From Tridacna crocea (lineage: Eukaryota > Mollusca > Bivalvia > Cardiida > Cardiidae), in assembly GCA_943736015.1 (NCBI GenBank), contig OX031059.1, positions 17,484,001 to 17,548,000 on the forward strand: DNA of 64,000 bases, in the 5' to 3' direction. The notes under the pieces were generated by a model. It was given only the letters and a program-made list of their open reading frames with translations, made no database searches and was not told the origin of the DNA. Shown here one piece after another: positions 42,423 to 51,555 of this stretch (position 1 is its first letter; each line of letters begins with the position of its first letter). The position numbers were made by a program, and so were the translations under genes.

Positions 42423-42458
42423 ATAAGTTATTCCTCATTATCTCCTGGCAGTTATAAT
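42423..42458 (+). CDS. SSBP3: SSBP exon F1 (36-nt micro-exon, first copy)
   Basis: A 36-nt, phase 0-0 exon encodes ISYSSLSPGSYN. Vertebrate SSBP genes have one equivalent block, IPYSSSSPGTYV, as I recall it. The acceptor is TTCCTTTTTTCAG and the donor is GTAAGT at 42459. A second exon of identical length and phase, 30 of 36 bases identical, lies 5.1 kb downstream at 47544-47579. Either or both could be spliced in without changing frame. A short GCTCACCTGAGC element ends 100 bp upstream. Confidence 0.92.
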
Positions 42459-42822
42459 GTAAGTGACATTTCGGACCCTTTTCGATCGTTCCATCCACAT
42501 TTGTTCATCTCTCATTCTTGTTGTTTTCATTTGCATTTCCCATGCTGCCAGGATGAGCTGAAAGAGCTAAGATTAAAAGTCTTTCATTTTTGCGAAATTT
42601 TTACAATTTCTTTCTGAGTAGGCTTTTTGTTTTTCGAAAACTATTAAGAAATATTCTAAAGATAAACATATGATGGAAGCACAGGAAAGTATTTTAATGG
42701 TACACACACATTGTAGGAAAAGTACCACTTTTTTGCAACAAGTAATTGCCCCCTTTGGACACAATATATCGAAGCTGGTGTTGTTGAAGTTTCAAAATCT
42801 AGGTGCCTAAAAAGTTTTATGT
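42459..42822. other. Unassigned intron sequence
   Basis: No repeat was assigned in the first 360 bp after exon F1. Confidence 0.5.
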
Positions 42823-43030
42823 TTACCCTTTACAAAACAATTTTGAGTTTTCATGACCTCTAGGAAACAAATTTTTGAACAAATTTGGGGGAGGTAAAAA
42901 GTGCTGATAAGCAGCAATTTTTCTTTTTCCAATAATGTTTTCTTCCCTTTCAAGGGCAATGTTTTCCACAAAGTTTTTAAAGCTTCTTTCCTCACGGTCA
43001 TTAAAACTGATTTGTGGGGTTAGGTGTTAA
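42823..43030. mobile_element. Symmetric hp1 derivative with two L-arms
   Basis: Left TTACCCTTTACAAAACAATTTTG; right CTCACGGTCATTAAAACTG to GGTGTTAA (43030). Both flanks read as L-arms. A second AATGTTTTCC word follows the hairpin. Confidence 0.7.
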
Positions 43031-43250
43031 TCTCATATTTCATGAATCAAGATTTTAAAGGGGGGGTGCTTAAATTTAGGTTAATGGTTTATGTGCATGT
43101 CATAATGGTATTCAAGGTGTGCCAGGGAGATTTATAAATGGGGATGATTTTTCTGTTATTTTTCATTTTAGTTTGATTCATAGCAAATTACCTCTTTACT
43201 GTGGAACACTCGCATTTTATAGATGAGAATTTAAAATTTTAAGGAATGTT

Positions 43251-43478
43251 TTAACCCTTTACCACACAATCCCTGGTTTTACGACCCTGAGATAGAAGCC
43301 TTTTGAAAACATTCTTGGAAAATGAGAAAATGCTGGTAACAAGCATTTTCTCCTTTTCCAACAATGTTTTCTACCCTGCTGGAAACAAATTTCAATTTCT
43401 GATTAACATTTATTTTGTTGTCTGCAAGTGCTTTCAATTTGGAGGCGTCTTAAATTTTGTTGTTTGGTAAAGAGTTAA
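43251..43478 (+). mobile_element. hp1 TTAA hairpin element
   Basis: TTAA at 43251 and 43475. Stem changes are paired on both sides (CTTGGAAAATGAG). Confidence 0.9.
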
Positions 43479-43484
43479 GACATT

Positions 43485-43704
43485 TATTTCTCTATCAAAC
43501 AACAAAATTTTAGACTTGGAGTAGAAATTAGAATTCAAAGTTGTTGCAGCCAACAAATAAATGACGAAATAAGTTTGTTTCAGAAAACGTTTCAGCAAAG
43601 GAAAAAATGCTGGTTAGCAACTTTTTCTTCATTTCCTGCAATGTTTTCATGAGCTCTCTTTTATTGGGTCATAGATCTTGTGATTGTATGGTGAAGGAAT
43701 AATT
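43485..43704 (-). mobile_element. hp1 element, diverged
   Basis: R-arm AACAACAAAATTTTAGACTTGG; weak hairpin (AAAAAATGCTGGTTAGC); right end GGTGAAGGAATAA. Confidence 0.72.
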
Positions 43705-43791
43705 AGATAATTTAAAGTATAATAGGTGTTTCATATAGCCCATCTTCTTGTTCATGCTCAAAGTTACTCTGATTTGCAACAATGTTCAGAT

Positions 43792-44020
43792 TTAACCCAT
43801 TACCACATGAGAAAAATTTAGACTGGTCCAAATTGAAAGCATTTGCAGACGACAAAATAAAGGTGACTGAAAAATCGAAATTAGATCTGGGAAGGATAGA
43901 AAACACTGTGGGAAAAGGAGAAAATGCTGGTTACCAGCATTTTCTCCTTTTCCCACAGTGTTTTCTAAAGGCTCCTTTCTCAGGGGCGTCAAAAGTAGGG
44001 ATTGTGTGGTAATGGGTTAA
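43792..44020 (-). mobile_element. hp1 TTAA hairpin element, young-looking
   Basis: TTAA at 43792 and 44017. Nearly the exact reverse complement of 13659-13887. The palindrome is perfect. Confidence 0.94.
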
Positions 44021-44244
44021 CTCTGTATGAAACAACAAAAGTTTTGCCGTTTCCAAATTGAAAGCACTTGCAAATGACAAAAAAAACGTAAGTCAAAAAT
44101 AAAAATTTGTTTCCAGCAGGATAGAAAATGTGGTCGGAAAATGAGAAAATCCTGTTTACCAGTATTTTCTCCTTTTCCTATAATGTTTTTAGAAGACTTT
44201 TTTCTCTTTGTAAAAAAAGACCAGGGATTGTTTGGTAAAGGGTG
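44017..44244 (-). mobile_element. hp1 element sharing a TTAA
   Basis: Shares TTAA 44017. The right end (GGTAAAGGGTGTA) has lost its TTAA. Confidence 0.85.
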
Positions 44245-44439
44245 TATTAAAAGACAAAGAACATATGATCGAAAAGTTCATGTTTGGTTGTCATTTTGTG
44301 TGGTTTTAATCGGTTTGTATAATGTGCATGAAATATTTCACCAACACATCAGTATTAAACAGATAAGGGAGGTAACAAATGGTTGACATAACAGTGTTAT
44401 TTAACTCCCCTGCATGATTATGTACCAACTATTTAGTAT

Positions 44440-44660
44440 TTATTACAAATAATCCTGTGTTTAAATGAGACCAACAAATGGCTCTTCTATAAACATAGTA
44501 GGATAAGCAGAAAATTCTGATCTTCAGGATTTTCCTTTTTTCCACAATATTTTCAGCCCCTTGAAAGATCATTTTCATCATTTGAATCTTACTTGATTTG
44601 TGGTGTGTAATTGCGACCAGTTTGGGCAATTTGGGAATTTTGTCATTTGGTAAAGAGTTA
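44440..44660 (+). mobile_element. hp1 element, degenerate
   Basis: Hairpin GCAGAAAATTCTGATCTTCAG with decayed arms. Right end CATTTGGTAAAGAGTTA. Confidence 0.65.
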
Positions 44661-44718
44661 CCCCAAGAGCTCCAGGTAAGAGGGAGTGATAATATTCTCA
44701 AGTCATTGTTTCTCTTTA

Positions 44719-44789
44719 AACATTATGTTGTGGGTACTCATTAGAATTGTCTCAATGAGACAATTCTAATGAGTACCCATAACATAGGA
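44719..44789. mobile_element. Perfectly paired fold-back
   Basis: Two arms of about 31 nt (GGGTACTCATTAGAATTGTC and its reverse complement) meet at TCAATGA. Only one mismatch was seen. A single arm-like relative lies at 33585-33610 (GCGGATACTCATTAGAATAA). Confidence 0.85.
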
Positions 44790-44849
44790 TTTAATGGAGA
44801 ACATTTAATATTTTCAATTTTGAAATAAAAATTACATTCTCTATCTTGA

Positions 44850-45023
44850 GCCCTGTACCCCGATACAGACTTTTTAGAACATGATGAGAAAAGGGGAAAC
44901 AGCTGTTGACCAGCATTTTCTCACTTTCTCAAATGGGGAAATGCTGGGTACCAGAATTTTTTTTTTTCCCGCAATTTTTTCCCTAGGGTCGTTTAAACTC
45001 AGGATTGTGTGCTAATAGGTTAA
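44850..45023. mobile_element. hp1 remnants, two hairpin halves
   Basis: AACATGATGAGAAAAGGGG and GCTGTTGACCAGC, then a second GGGGAAATGCTGGGTACC followed by a reversed L-arm ending AATAGGTTAA. Confidence 0.55.
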
Positions 45024-45059
45024 ATGAATCTTTCCAGCAAAATTTGAAAAATCCAAATC

Positions 45060-45150
45060 AGTCAATTTCGAATTCAACACATTCTGTTCAGTCTGATTTT
45101 GATCTACAGTGGCTGCAAAATTTCCTGGAGTTGCTCTAAGCAAACAAAGG
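45060..45150. mobile_element. hp4 fragment
   Basis: CATTCTGTTCAGTCTGATTTTGATCTAC keeps one palindrome arm. Confidence 0.5.
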
Positions 45151-45195
45151 GGTTAAACTGCCAAAATTGATTTTGAACAACCTGTTTGGTTACAC

Positions 45196-45389
45196 TTAAC
45201 TCTTAACTGACTTTAAACGACCCTGAGAATGAACGCTTTTGAAAACATTGTGGAAAAAGGAGAAAATGCTGGTAACCAGTATTTTGTTGTCTACCTACAG
45301 TGTTTTTTCCTTTCCAAAATCAAATTTTCTTTTCTTATTTTTTTTGTTGTCAAAAAAGTCCAAAATATTGTTGTTTCTGAAAGATTTAA
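45196..45389 (+). mobile_element. hp1 TTAA element, shortened R-arm
   Basis: TTAA at 45196 and 45386. Right stem mutated (CAGTATTTTGTTGTC). GCAAATGC is missing from the R-arm. Confidence 0.75.
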
Positions 45390-45440
45390 GGGATAATCAG
45401 TATTTCAAAAAGAAAACATTTAAAAACGATTTAAAGAAAA

Positions 45441-45530
45441 ATTGCATTTTACAATGGAATTCTTTCTGTCCAACTGTAACACTAAATTGCATTTTAGAAT
45501 GGAATTCTTTCTGTCCAACTGTGACAATAA
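45441..45530. repeat. 45-bp tandem duplication
   Basis: ATTGCATTTTA through CTGTCCAACTGT occurs twice, 45 bp apart, with a few differences. Confidence 0.88.
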
Positions 45531-45578
45531 AAAGGTCATTTACAGGAGATAATGAGGTGAATTGTAACAAGAATTGTT

Positions 45579-45795
45579 TTAACCCTTTCCCAAACAATAC
45601 CTGGTTTTTACGGGTCTAGAATAGTAGCCTTTTTAAAACATTGTAGGAAATGGAAAAAATGCTGGTAACCAGCATTTTCTCCTTTTCCCACAATGTTTTC
45701 TACACTAACATAGAAATCATCTTTTCAGCAAGAGTTGAATTGTCGTCTGCAAATGCTTTCAATTTGGTCTAGTTTGCTGTTTGGGAAAGAGATAA
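45579..45795 (+). mobile_element. hp1/hp3 mosaic element
   Basis: TTAA at 45579; right end GGGAAAGAGATAA. Ends of hp3 type and hairpin of hp1 type. Confidence 0.85.
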
Positions 45796-46444
45796 AGGAT
45801 TTTAAGTAAGGCTGTTTTTTTTTGAGAAAATGTTAAGGCATTGTTGTAGACCCTAGTGTCGTTGTCTTTGCTTTTTTCTCTGCTCGAAGGGTCATATTAT
45901 GTGATGGCCTAGTTTGTCTGTCTGTCCGTCTATCTGTCTGTTAGCGACTTTTTGTGTGGTCAGTTCCTCCTACAGTTTCTATCAGAGTAACTGGAAACTT
46001 ACCAAAATGAATCTCTGTGATGTGAAGTTGTGCATATGACTTTTAAGATTCGGATCTCTGTTGGCGTTCTGGATTTCACTGACAATGAAACCCATTTCGC
46101 TGACAACCCTGTTTGGGTGTATATGCACAGCTCTTCAAATCTGTTTAATTTCTCGTAATCACTTAAGATATTTACTTCGACTTAGACAAGAGTTTTAAAA
46201 AAAGAATCTTTATAATTAATGACAGGAAACTATCAAAGTACTTTTGGCAGAGTTATGCCCCTTTTTTCAATGAAAAATTTTTACAGAAAATCAAGCAACT
46301 ACTGCCAAGCATTGGCATCCATATTGTGGTGCTCTTGTTTGACTTTTGGCACAGTGATACTGTGTTGTCATGTTCAATGCATGATTCATGCACATCTCGA
46401 TGTTGTAATTGCTTAGTTTATGATGATATTTTCACCCTGTGGTA
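45796..46444. other. Unassigned intron sequence with a TGTC microsatellite
   Basis: TGTC/CTAT repeats occupy about 45915-45945. No exon or other repeat was recognised. Confidence 0.5.
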
Positions 46445-46673
46445 TTAACCCTTTACTCCATAGATACTCATTTCTACGCATTGCTTGAAGGAGCCTTTGG
46501 AAAACATTGTGGCAAAAGGTGAAATTGCTCGTGACGAGCAATTTCACCTTTTGTCACAATGTTTTCTAATGCTTTCAAAAGACCTCGTATACACATATGA
46601 ACAGCTTCATTCTTGCTGTTATTTAGGGTCAATTAGAGATACCATAGAAATGCCTTATGGGGTAAAGGGTTAA
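46445..46673 (+). mobile_element. hp2 TTAA hairpin element
   Basis: TTAA at 46445 and 46670. A full palindrome GCAAAAGGTGAAATTGCTCG around one central G; only one mismatch near the base of the stem. Confidence 0.93.
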
Positions 46674-46706
46674 GTGCGAACTTGTAACGAGCCTGAGGAA
46701 GATAGC

Positions 46707-46930
46707 TCTTTACCACACAACAAAAATGTAGACTTGTCCAAATTCAAAGCATATGCAGATGTCAATTTAAATGTAACCCAAATGAGAAAATCTGTCTTTG
46801 ATAGGAAATAAAGTATTGTGAAAAAAGGAGAAAATGCTGATTACCAGCATTTTGTCCTTTTCCCACAAAGTTTTTGATAGACTTTTTCATCAGGGTCGTT
46901 GAAAGTCGAGATTGTTTGGTAAAGAGTTAA
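46707..46930 (-). mobile_element. hp1 element
   Basis: It begins CTCTTTACCACACAAC without TTAA; right end TTAA 46927. A 30-bp L-arm scrap precedes it at 46676-46706. Confidence 0.82.
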
Positions 46931-46939
46931 GGCATTTCC

Positions 46940-47080
46940 ACAACTTCATCTACACTTTTCAAGATAAATCTCGTTATTTGAGTCACACTTTCAGTAAATT
47001 CTTATTTGGAAATACATGTTCTTCTAATTTCAGTATGGAGAAATATTGAACTATGGCATCATTCTGGCAAAGAATTAACC
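46940..47080 (+). mobile_element. hp1 R-arm fragment
   Basis: TTATTTGAGTCACACTTTC to TTCTGGCAAAGAATTAA. The hairpin is absent. Confidence 0.55.
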
Positions 47081-47101
47081 CTTTACCACACAGTGTAATG
47101 T

Positions 47102-47318
47102 TTAACCCCTTACCAAAACAAAATTTCAGACTTGTCCAAATGGAAAACAACTGTAGACGGCTAATTAAAGGTGACAAAAATGACCAAATTTTTCACTGAT
47201 AGAAAAGAAACATTGTTAGAAAATGAGGTTATCAGCATTTTCTCTTTTTCCAACAATGTTTTGAAAAGGTCTGTTCCTTAGGGTCGTGGAAACAAAGAAT
47301 TGTTTGGTGAAGGGTTAA
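47102..47318 (-). mobile_element. hp1 TTAA element
   Basis: TTAA at 47102 and 47315. The left stem is shortened (GAAAATGAGGTTATCAGC). A 20-bp L-arm scrap lies just before it. Confidence 0.78.
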
Positions 47319-47497
47319 ATGACACTGAGGAAAAAGCTTTTGAAAAAATTGTCACAAAAGGAAAAATGCTTTTTTCTTCATAATTCTATATTTTTTCTAG
47401 CAGTAAAAACATTATTTTCAGATTATTTTCAGTTTGTCGTCCACAAAGGCTTTGAGTTTTGACCAGTCTACAATTTTGTGGTTTGATAAGGAGTTAA
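47319..47497 (+). mobile_element. hp1 remnant upstream of exon F2
   Basis: L-arm and decayed hairpin, clear R-arm (CAGTTTGTCGTCCACAAAGG), right end TTAA 47494, 46 bp before the exon F2 acceptor. Confidence 0.72.
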
Positions 47498-47543
47498 GCC
47501 GTAGATAAACAAATTTGACAATTTATTTATTTTTTCTTTTCAG

Positions 47544-47579
47544 ATAAATTATTCCTCAGCGTCACCTGGTAGTTATAAT
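47544..47579 (+). CDS. SSBP3: SSBP exon F2 (36-nt micro-exon, second copy)
   Basis: A 36-nt, phase 0-0 exon encodes INYSSASPGSYN, a duplicate of exon F1 (ISYSSLSPGSYN). Differences are Ser to Asn at residue 2 and Leu to Ala at residue 6; two further base changes are silent. The acceptor is TTTTTCTTTTCAG and the donor is GTGAGT at 47580. Intact splice sites on both copies indicate that both are used. An hp1 remnant ends 46 bp upstream. Whether the two are mutually exclusive or used together cannot be read from the sequence. Confidence 0.92.
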
Positions 47580-47659
47580 GTGAGTACAAATTTTTGTAGC
47601 CACAAAACTGCATGGAATACTGTCTTCAATTTGGCACACAGTACAGGGCAGAGGCTGTA

Positions 47660-48030
47660 TTCATCAATGACTCTTAAGAACATTCTTGGTCAAATTCCCA
47701 AGAATCTTCCAAATTTAAAGTAATAAAACTTCTGAATGGCTAAACCATTTGTTTAACTCTTTACCAGGCAATCCCCTCTTTTAACAATGCTGATAAAGAA
47801 AGCTTTTGAAAATATTGTGGGAAATGGAGAAAATGCTGGTAACTAGCATTTTCTCTTTTTCCTGCAATGCTTTTTACCTTTCCCAAATCAATTTTCACCT
47901 CTTGTTTCACATTTATTTTGTCATCTGCAAATGCTTTCAATTTGGATGAGTCCCAAATTTTATGTTTGGTGAACAGTTAAGCCGATCAGAAATTGTGTTA
48001 CTGTCTAAACATTGAATAAGACAGAGAATG
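47660..48030. mobile_element. Second-type fold-back interrupted by hp1
   Basis: The left arm (CTCTTAAGAACATTC to AAAACTTCTGAATGGC) and right arm (GCCGATCAGAAATTGTGTTAC) match 9919-10083. They are separated by the hp1 copy at 47753-47980, with TTAA on both sides. Confidence 0.75.
47753..47980 (+). mobile_element. hp1 guest copy nested in a fold-back element
   Basis: TTAA at 47753 and 47977. Near-perfect hairpin (GCTGGTAACTAGC). Confidence 0.9.
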
Positions 48031-48228
48031 GTCGATGAATATGAGCCAAGACTTCTTTACTTGCACTATCATTCTTCAAATTTCTAAACCTTTGATACTA
48101 GGCAGTAGTAATCAGTTTCTATAGAACTGTGACACATGTAATTTGAAACTGTTATACAATGTCAATGTAATTTGTATTTTTTTTACAACATGTGATGCAA
48201 ATGCTTTCCCTATGGGTGATTTTGATAA

Positions 48229-48479
48229 TAAGCTTTTTCACCAAAAGACAAAATGGTGGACTTAACAAAACTGTAACTATTAGGGGACCACTAAGTAAAT
48301 GTAACTTGAGTGATGATTTCTGTGTTTGATAAGGAGGAAAACATAGTGGAAAAGGAGAAAATGCTGCTTACTGATATTCTCTCCTTTTCCCACAACATTT
48401 TCAAGAGACTTCCTCTTCAGGGTTGCTAATATTCAGGATATTATGGGGAAGAGTTTGGCAAAGAGTTAAATTTGTATTC
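48229..48479 (-). mobile_element. hp1 element, diverged
   Basis: R-arm starting TTTTTCACCAAAAGAC; imperfect hairpin (AAAATGCTGCTTACTG); right end extended by a partial GGCAAAGAGTTAA. Confidence 0.72.
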
Positions 48480-48515
48480 AATACTTGTTCATCCTATGGT
48501 GTAAGTTTGATTTAA

Positions 48516-48743
48516 CTAACCCTTTACCACACAATGCCGACTCTTAAGGACCCTGAGAAAGAAGCTTATAGAAAACATTGTGAGAAAAGGAGAAAATGCT
48601 GGTAACCAGCATTTTCTCCTATTCCCACAATATTTTCTGCCCTATCAAAGAAAGAAAGCCCCATTTCAGCAACATTGAAATTTTCGTCTGCTACTTCTTT
48701 CAATTTGGACTAGCTAATATTTTGTCGTCTGGTAAAGAGTTAA
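48516..48743 (+). mobile_element. hp1 TTAA hairpin element
   Basis: The left end is mutated to CTAA; the right TTAA is at 48740. Near-perfect hairpin. Confidence 0.9.
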
Positions 48744-48881
48744 GACTACAAGGATTGCTTGAATACTTGCTATGCTACTCTTATAGAACAGTCTCCCACT
48801 GAGAACTTGCAAAAACATTTGGTAAGAAAATAAGCAGGTCTGTCAAAAAAACATGATACTATCAAGATATGGGTGGTAACC

Positions 48882-48945
48882 TGTTAACTTTTTACTACAC
48901 AACAAAATCTAAACTTTTCCAAATGAAAAGCCTAAATTTGCTCAT
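48882..48945 (-). mobile_element. hp1 R-arm fragment
   Basis: TTAACTTTTTACTACACAAC to CCAAATGAAAAGCC. Confidence 0.55.
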
Positions 48946-49069
48946 TGGACACACTGCATGACAATGAAATAAACCTTGGTATACTTAGATACTTGCATTT
49001 TATTATGCTATACATAGGATGCCATTAATCTTTGTATACAACTTGGTCTGGTGATGAGTGAACACCACT

Positions 49070-49500
49070 TTCATACTTTACAAAATGACAAAATTTTTTC
49101 CTAATCCAAATCTTAAACATTGGCAGACAACAATTATTAATTTTGCCTCCAACAGTAGTTTATGTTTTTGACAGGAAAGAAGATGTAAAAAATGTTGTTT
49201 AACCCTTTACCATACAGCAAAAATTTAGACTTATCAGAATTGAAATCATGTGCAAACAACAATTTCAAAGTGGTTCAAATGACACAAGTTTCTTTGAAAG
49301 GGTAGAAAACTTTGTGGGAAAAAGGAGAAAATGCTGGTTATCAGCATTTTCTTCATTTCCCACAATGTTTTCAAAAGGCTTCTTCCTGGAGGTCATTAAA
49401 AGTCATCATTGATTGGTAAAGGGTTAATGGCGTTTTCTCTTTTTCAAAAACCTTCTCCTTCAAGGCTGTTAAAAGTTGGAATTGCATGATAAGGGACTAA
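49070..49500 (-). mobile_element. hp1 host copy interrupted by another hp1
   Basis: The host R-arm (ACAAAATGACAAAATTTTTTC) and left stem stop at ATGTTGTTTAA (49202). The right stem and L-arm resume at TTAATGGCGTTTTCTC (49424). The insertion point is close to the hairpin centre. Confidence 0.82.
49199..49427 (-). mobile_element. hp1 guest copy nested in hp1
   Basis: TTAA at 49199 and 49424. The hairpin centre is GCTGGTTATCAGC. Confidence 0.9.
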
Positions 49501-49560
49501 CCTGATAGGTTCAAATAATAGAAACAGAAAGAATTGATCGTTTTCTTTTTCTCTTTGCAG

Positions 49561-49615
49561 GGTCCACCCACAGGGGGCGGTCCACCTGGTACTCCTATAA
49601 TGCCTAGTCCACAAG
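49561..49615 (+). CDS. SSBP3: SSBP exon G (GPPGTPIMPSP block)
   Basis: A 55-nt, phase 0-1 exon encodes GPPTGGGPPGTPIMPSPQ plus one base. It is nearly identical to the vertebrate GPPGGGGPPGTPIMPSP block, the strongest single match in the window. The acceptor is TTTCTCTTTGCAG and the donor is GTATGT at 49616. The phase-1 end can join either to the 51-nt exon at 51556 or directly to the exon at 57546. Confidence 0.95.
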
Positions 49616-49742
49616 GTATGTTGTTAAATGAATGGTACTTGCAGGTTTGATTGTAGCTGGTTTAGAGCAAAAGTCACATGGTACACTTATACTTTGAAAA
49701 GCATGCTGGGAAAATTACAAGTAAACCATTCATGGTGAAAAG

Positions 49743-49972
49743 GTTATTACCAAACCAAACGATAATATTCTAGGCCTGTCCAAATTGAAAGCATTTGCAG
49801 ATGACAAAATAAAAGAGACTGAAAATTTAGAATTTGTTTTGTGAAGGGTAGAAAACATTGTGGGAAAAGGAGAAAATGCGGGTTACCAGCATTTTCTCCT
49901 TTTCCCACAATGTTTTCTAAAGGCTTTTTTCTCAGGGTCGTAAAAAGTCGGGCTTGTATGGTAATGGATTAA
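49743..49972 (-). mobile_element. hp1 TTAA hairpin element
   Basis: Left end GGTTATTACC mutated; right TTAA 49969. Stem perfect except one base (GCGGGTTACC). Confidence 0.9.
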
Positions 49973-50326
49973 TTACTAGATCTACTAAAAAATCGACTTG
50001 TGTCAACCATGGCTGGTTAAGGAGGCTGACATGAATCGAAACTTTCTTTCTATAATCATATGCAATAATATTTGAGTCGTAAATATATGTTGGAGATGCA
50101 TTAAACCTCCGTTTTCCCAGTGTGCCACTGGAATATAAACAGACATACAAGATAAATTTTCCAAACCATAATATTTTGCATGGATGGCTGAAAGCTGATG
50201 CATTTGATTGTAATCCAAATAAACTGAGTTTGACCTCTCAGCTAGCACTAGTGGTTTTGCGTGGGTGTGAAACCAAAGGAAGATTTGGACATCTTTGGTT
50301 TAGGTGTGGTATCATTGAAAAATGGT
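49973..50326. other. Unassigned intron sequence
   Basis: No exon or named repeat was recognised. Confidence 0.5.
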
Positions 50327-50712
50327 TTAACTTTTTACCTTACAACAAGATTTTTTACTTTAACTCTTTACCACAAAAAATGCCTTTGAAAACACTTGGA
50401 AAAGGAGAAAATGCTGGTAGCCTTTGTCTCCTTTTTCCACAATGTTTTCTACCCTATCAAAGAGTAAATGCACCATTTGAGCCACACTGAAATTGTTGCC
50501 TGCTATTGCTCTCAATTTAGACAAGGCTAAAAAATTTGTAGGGTTAATATTATTAAAGCATTTGCAGATGACATAGAGAGAAACTAGTGTAAGTTGTCTA
50601 TGATATATAAAAACAAAAGCTTGTGGGAAAAGAAGAAAGTGCTGGTTACTACAATGTCTTCAAAGGTGTAGTCTCCTTAGATTGTTATACTTTGGATTGT
50701 GTGGCAAACGCT
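50327..50712 (-). mobile_element. hp1 host copy interrupted by another hp1
   Basis: The host R-arm (TTTTTACCTTACAAC) is cut at TTACTTTAA (50363) and resumes at TTAATATTATTAAAGC (50544) with TTTGCAGATGACAT and a decayed hairpin. Confidence 0.75.
50360..50547 (+). mobile_element. hp1 guest copy with shortened L-arm
   Basis: TTAA at 50360 and 50544, opposite to the host at 50327-50712. Most of the L-arm is missing. Hairpin reduced (AATGCTGGTAGCC). Confidence 0.82.
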
Positions 50713-50925
50713 TTGAAAACTTCGTTAAAAATTGTAAAGACACAAATTATTTTGCTTCTAGAAATCAGCTTACGGATAAAAAAAGAATTAGATTTGGACG
50801 TTTTGGCCAATTTTGTCAGTAGTTTGTACATAGTAAAGTGACTTTGTGACATAGCTTAGAGTGAGAGGTCATTTATGTACTCAAGGTTTTACTGAAACAT
50901 ATTATGCTGTGTATTGGCTTGTTTA

Positions 50926-51153
50926 TTAACCCTTTACCAGACGACAGAATTTTAGCCTGGTCTGAATTGAAAACATTTGCAGACGACAATTTCAATGTGG
51001 CTCAAATACTGCCAGTTTTCTTTGATAGGGTAGAAAAGATGGTAGGAAAAGGAGAAAATGCTGGTTCCAGCATTTTCTCCTTTTTCTACGAAACTTTCAG
51101 AAGACTTCTTTGATAGTGTCCTTAAAACTTGGGATTTTGTGGTAAAGGGTTAA
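50926..51153 (-). mobile_element. hp1 TTAA hairpin element
   Basis: TTAA at 50926 and 51150. The centre has lost two bases (GCTGGTTCCAGC), leaving an even palindrome. Confidence 0.9.
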
Positions 51154-51239
51154 AAAGTGATCATATGTAGCCTTATTTATCTATATATCTTTTGCTGTGT
51201 TGATAGAAAAATGTCTACAGCCTACCTTTATGAATGAAA

Positions 51240-51495
51240 TGGAATAATTATAAAAAGAGATATTTTTATTTTAGTTATCATTACTGTTGTTTTGCTTTCA
51301 ACATTATTTTGGTCATTTCGCGGCAGCAGCTCACACATTATAATATGACTTGGTTCGCACAAGTGCAAAGCTGGGTCCTTTGACATGTCCTTCTCTGGGA
51401 CCCTCCCAGGAAAACCGGGGCTTGGAGTGAGGATTGGACCCCAGGTGTCCGTATTATGTTTTCTACACTTAACCACTGAGCCAAGGGACCCCAAA
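51240..51495 (-). mobile_element. tRNA-derived SINE (second type)
   Basis: On the minus strand: box A TGGCTCAGTGG (complement of 51473-51483) and a box B-like GGTCCAATCC (complement of 51431-51440), followed by a GC-rich body and an A/T-rich tail near 51240. Box B differs from GGTTCGANNCC at several positions, so the copy is old. It lies 60 bp before exon H. Confidence 0.75.
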
Positions 51496-51555
51496 AATCC
51501 TAATGAAGAAATAAAATCAAGGGCAATGTTTACCTACCACCATGTCTATTTGTAG

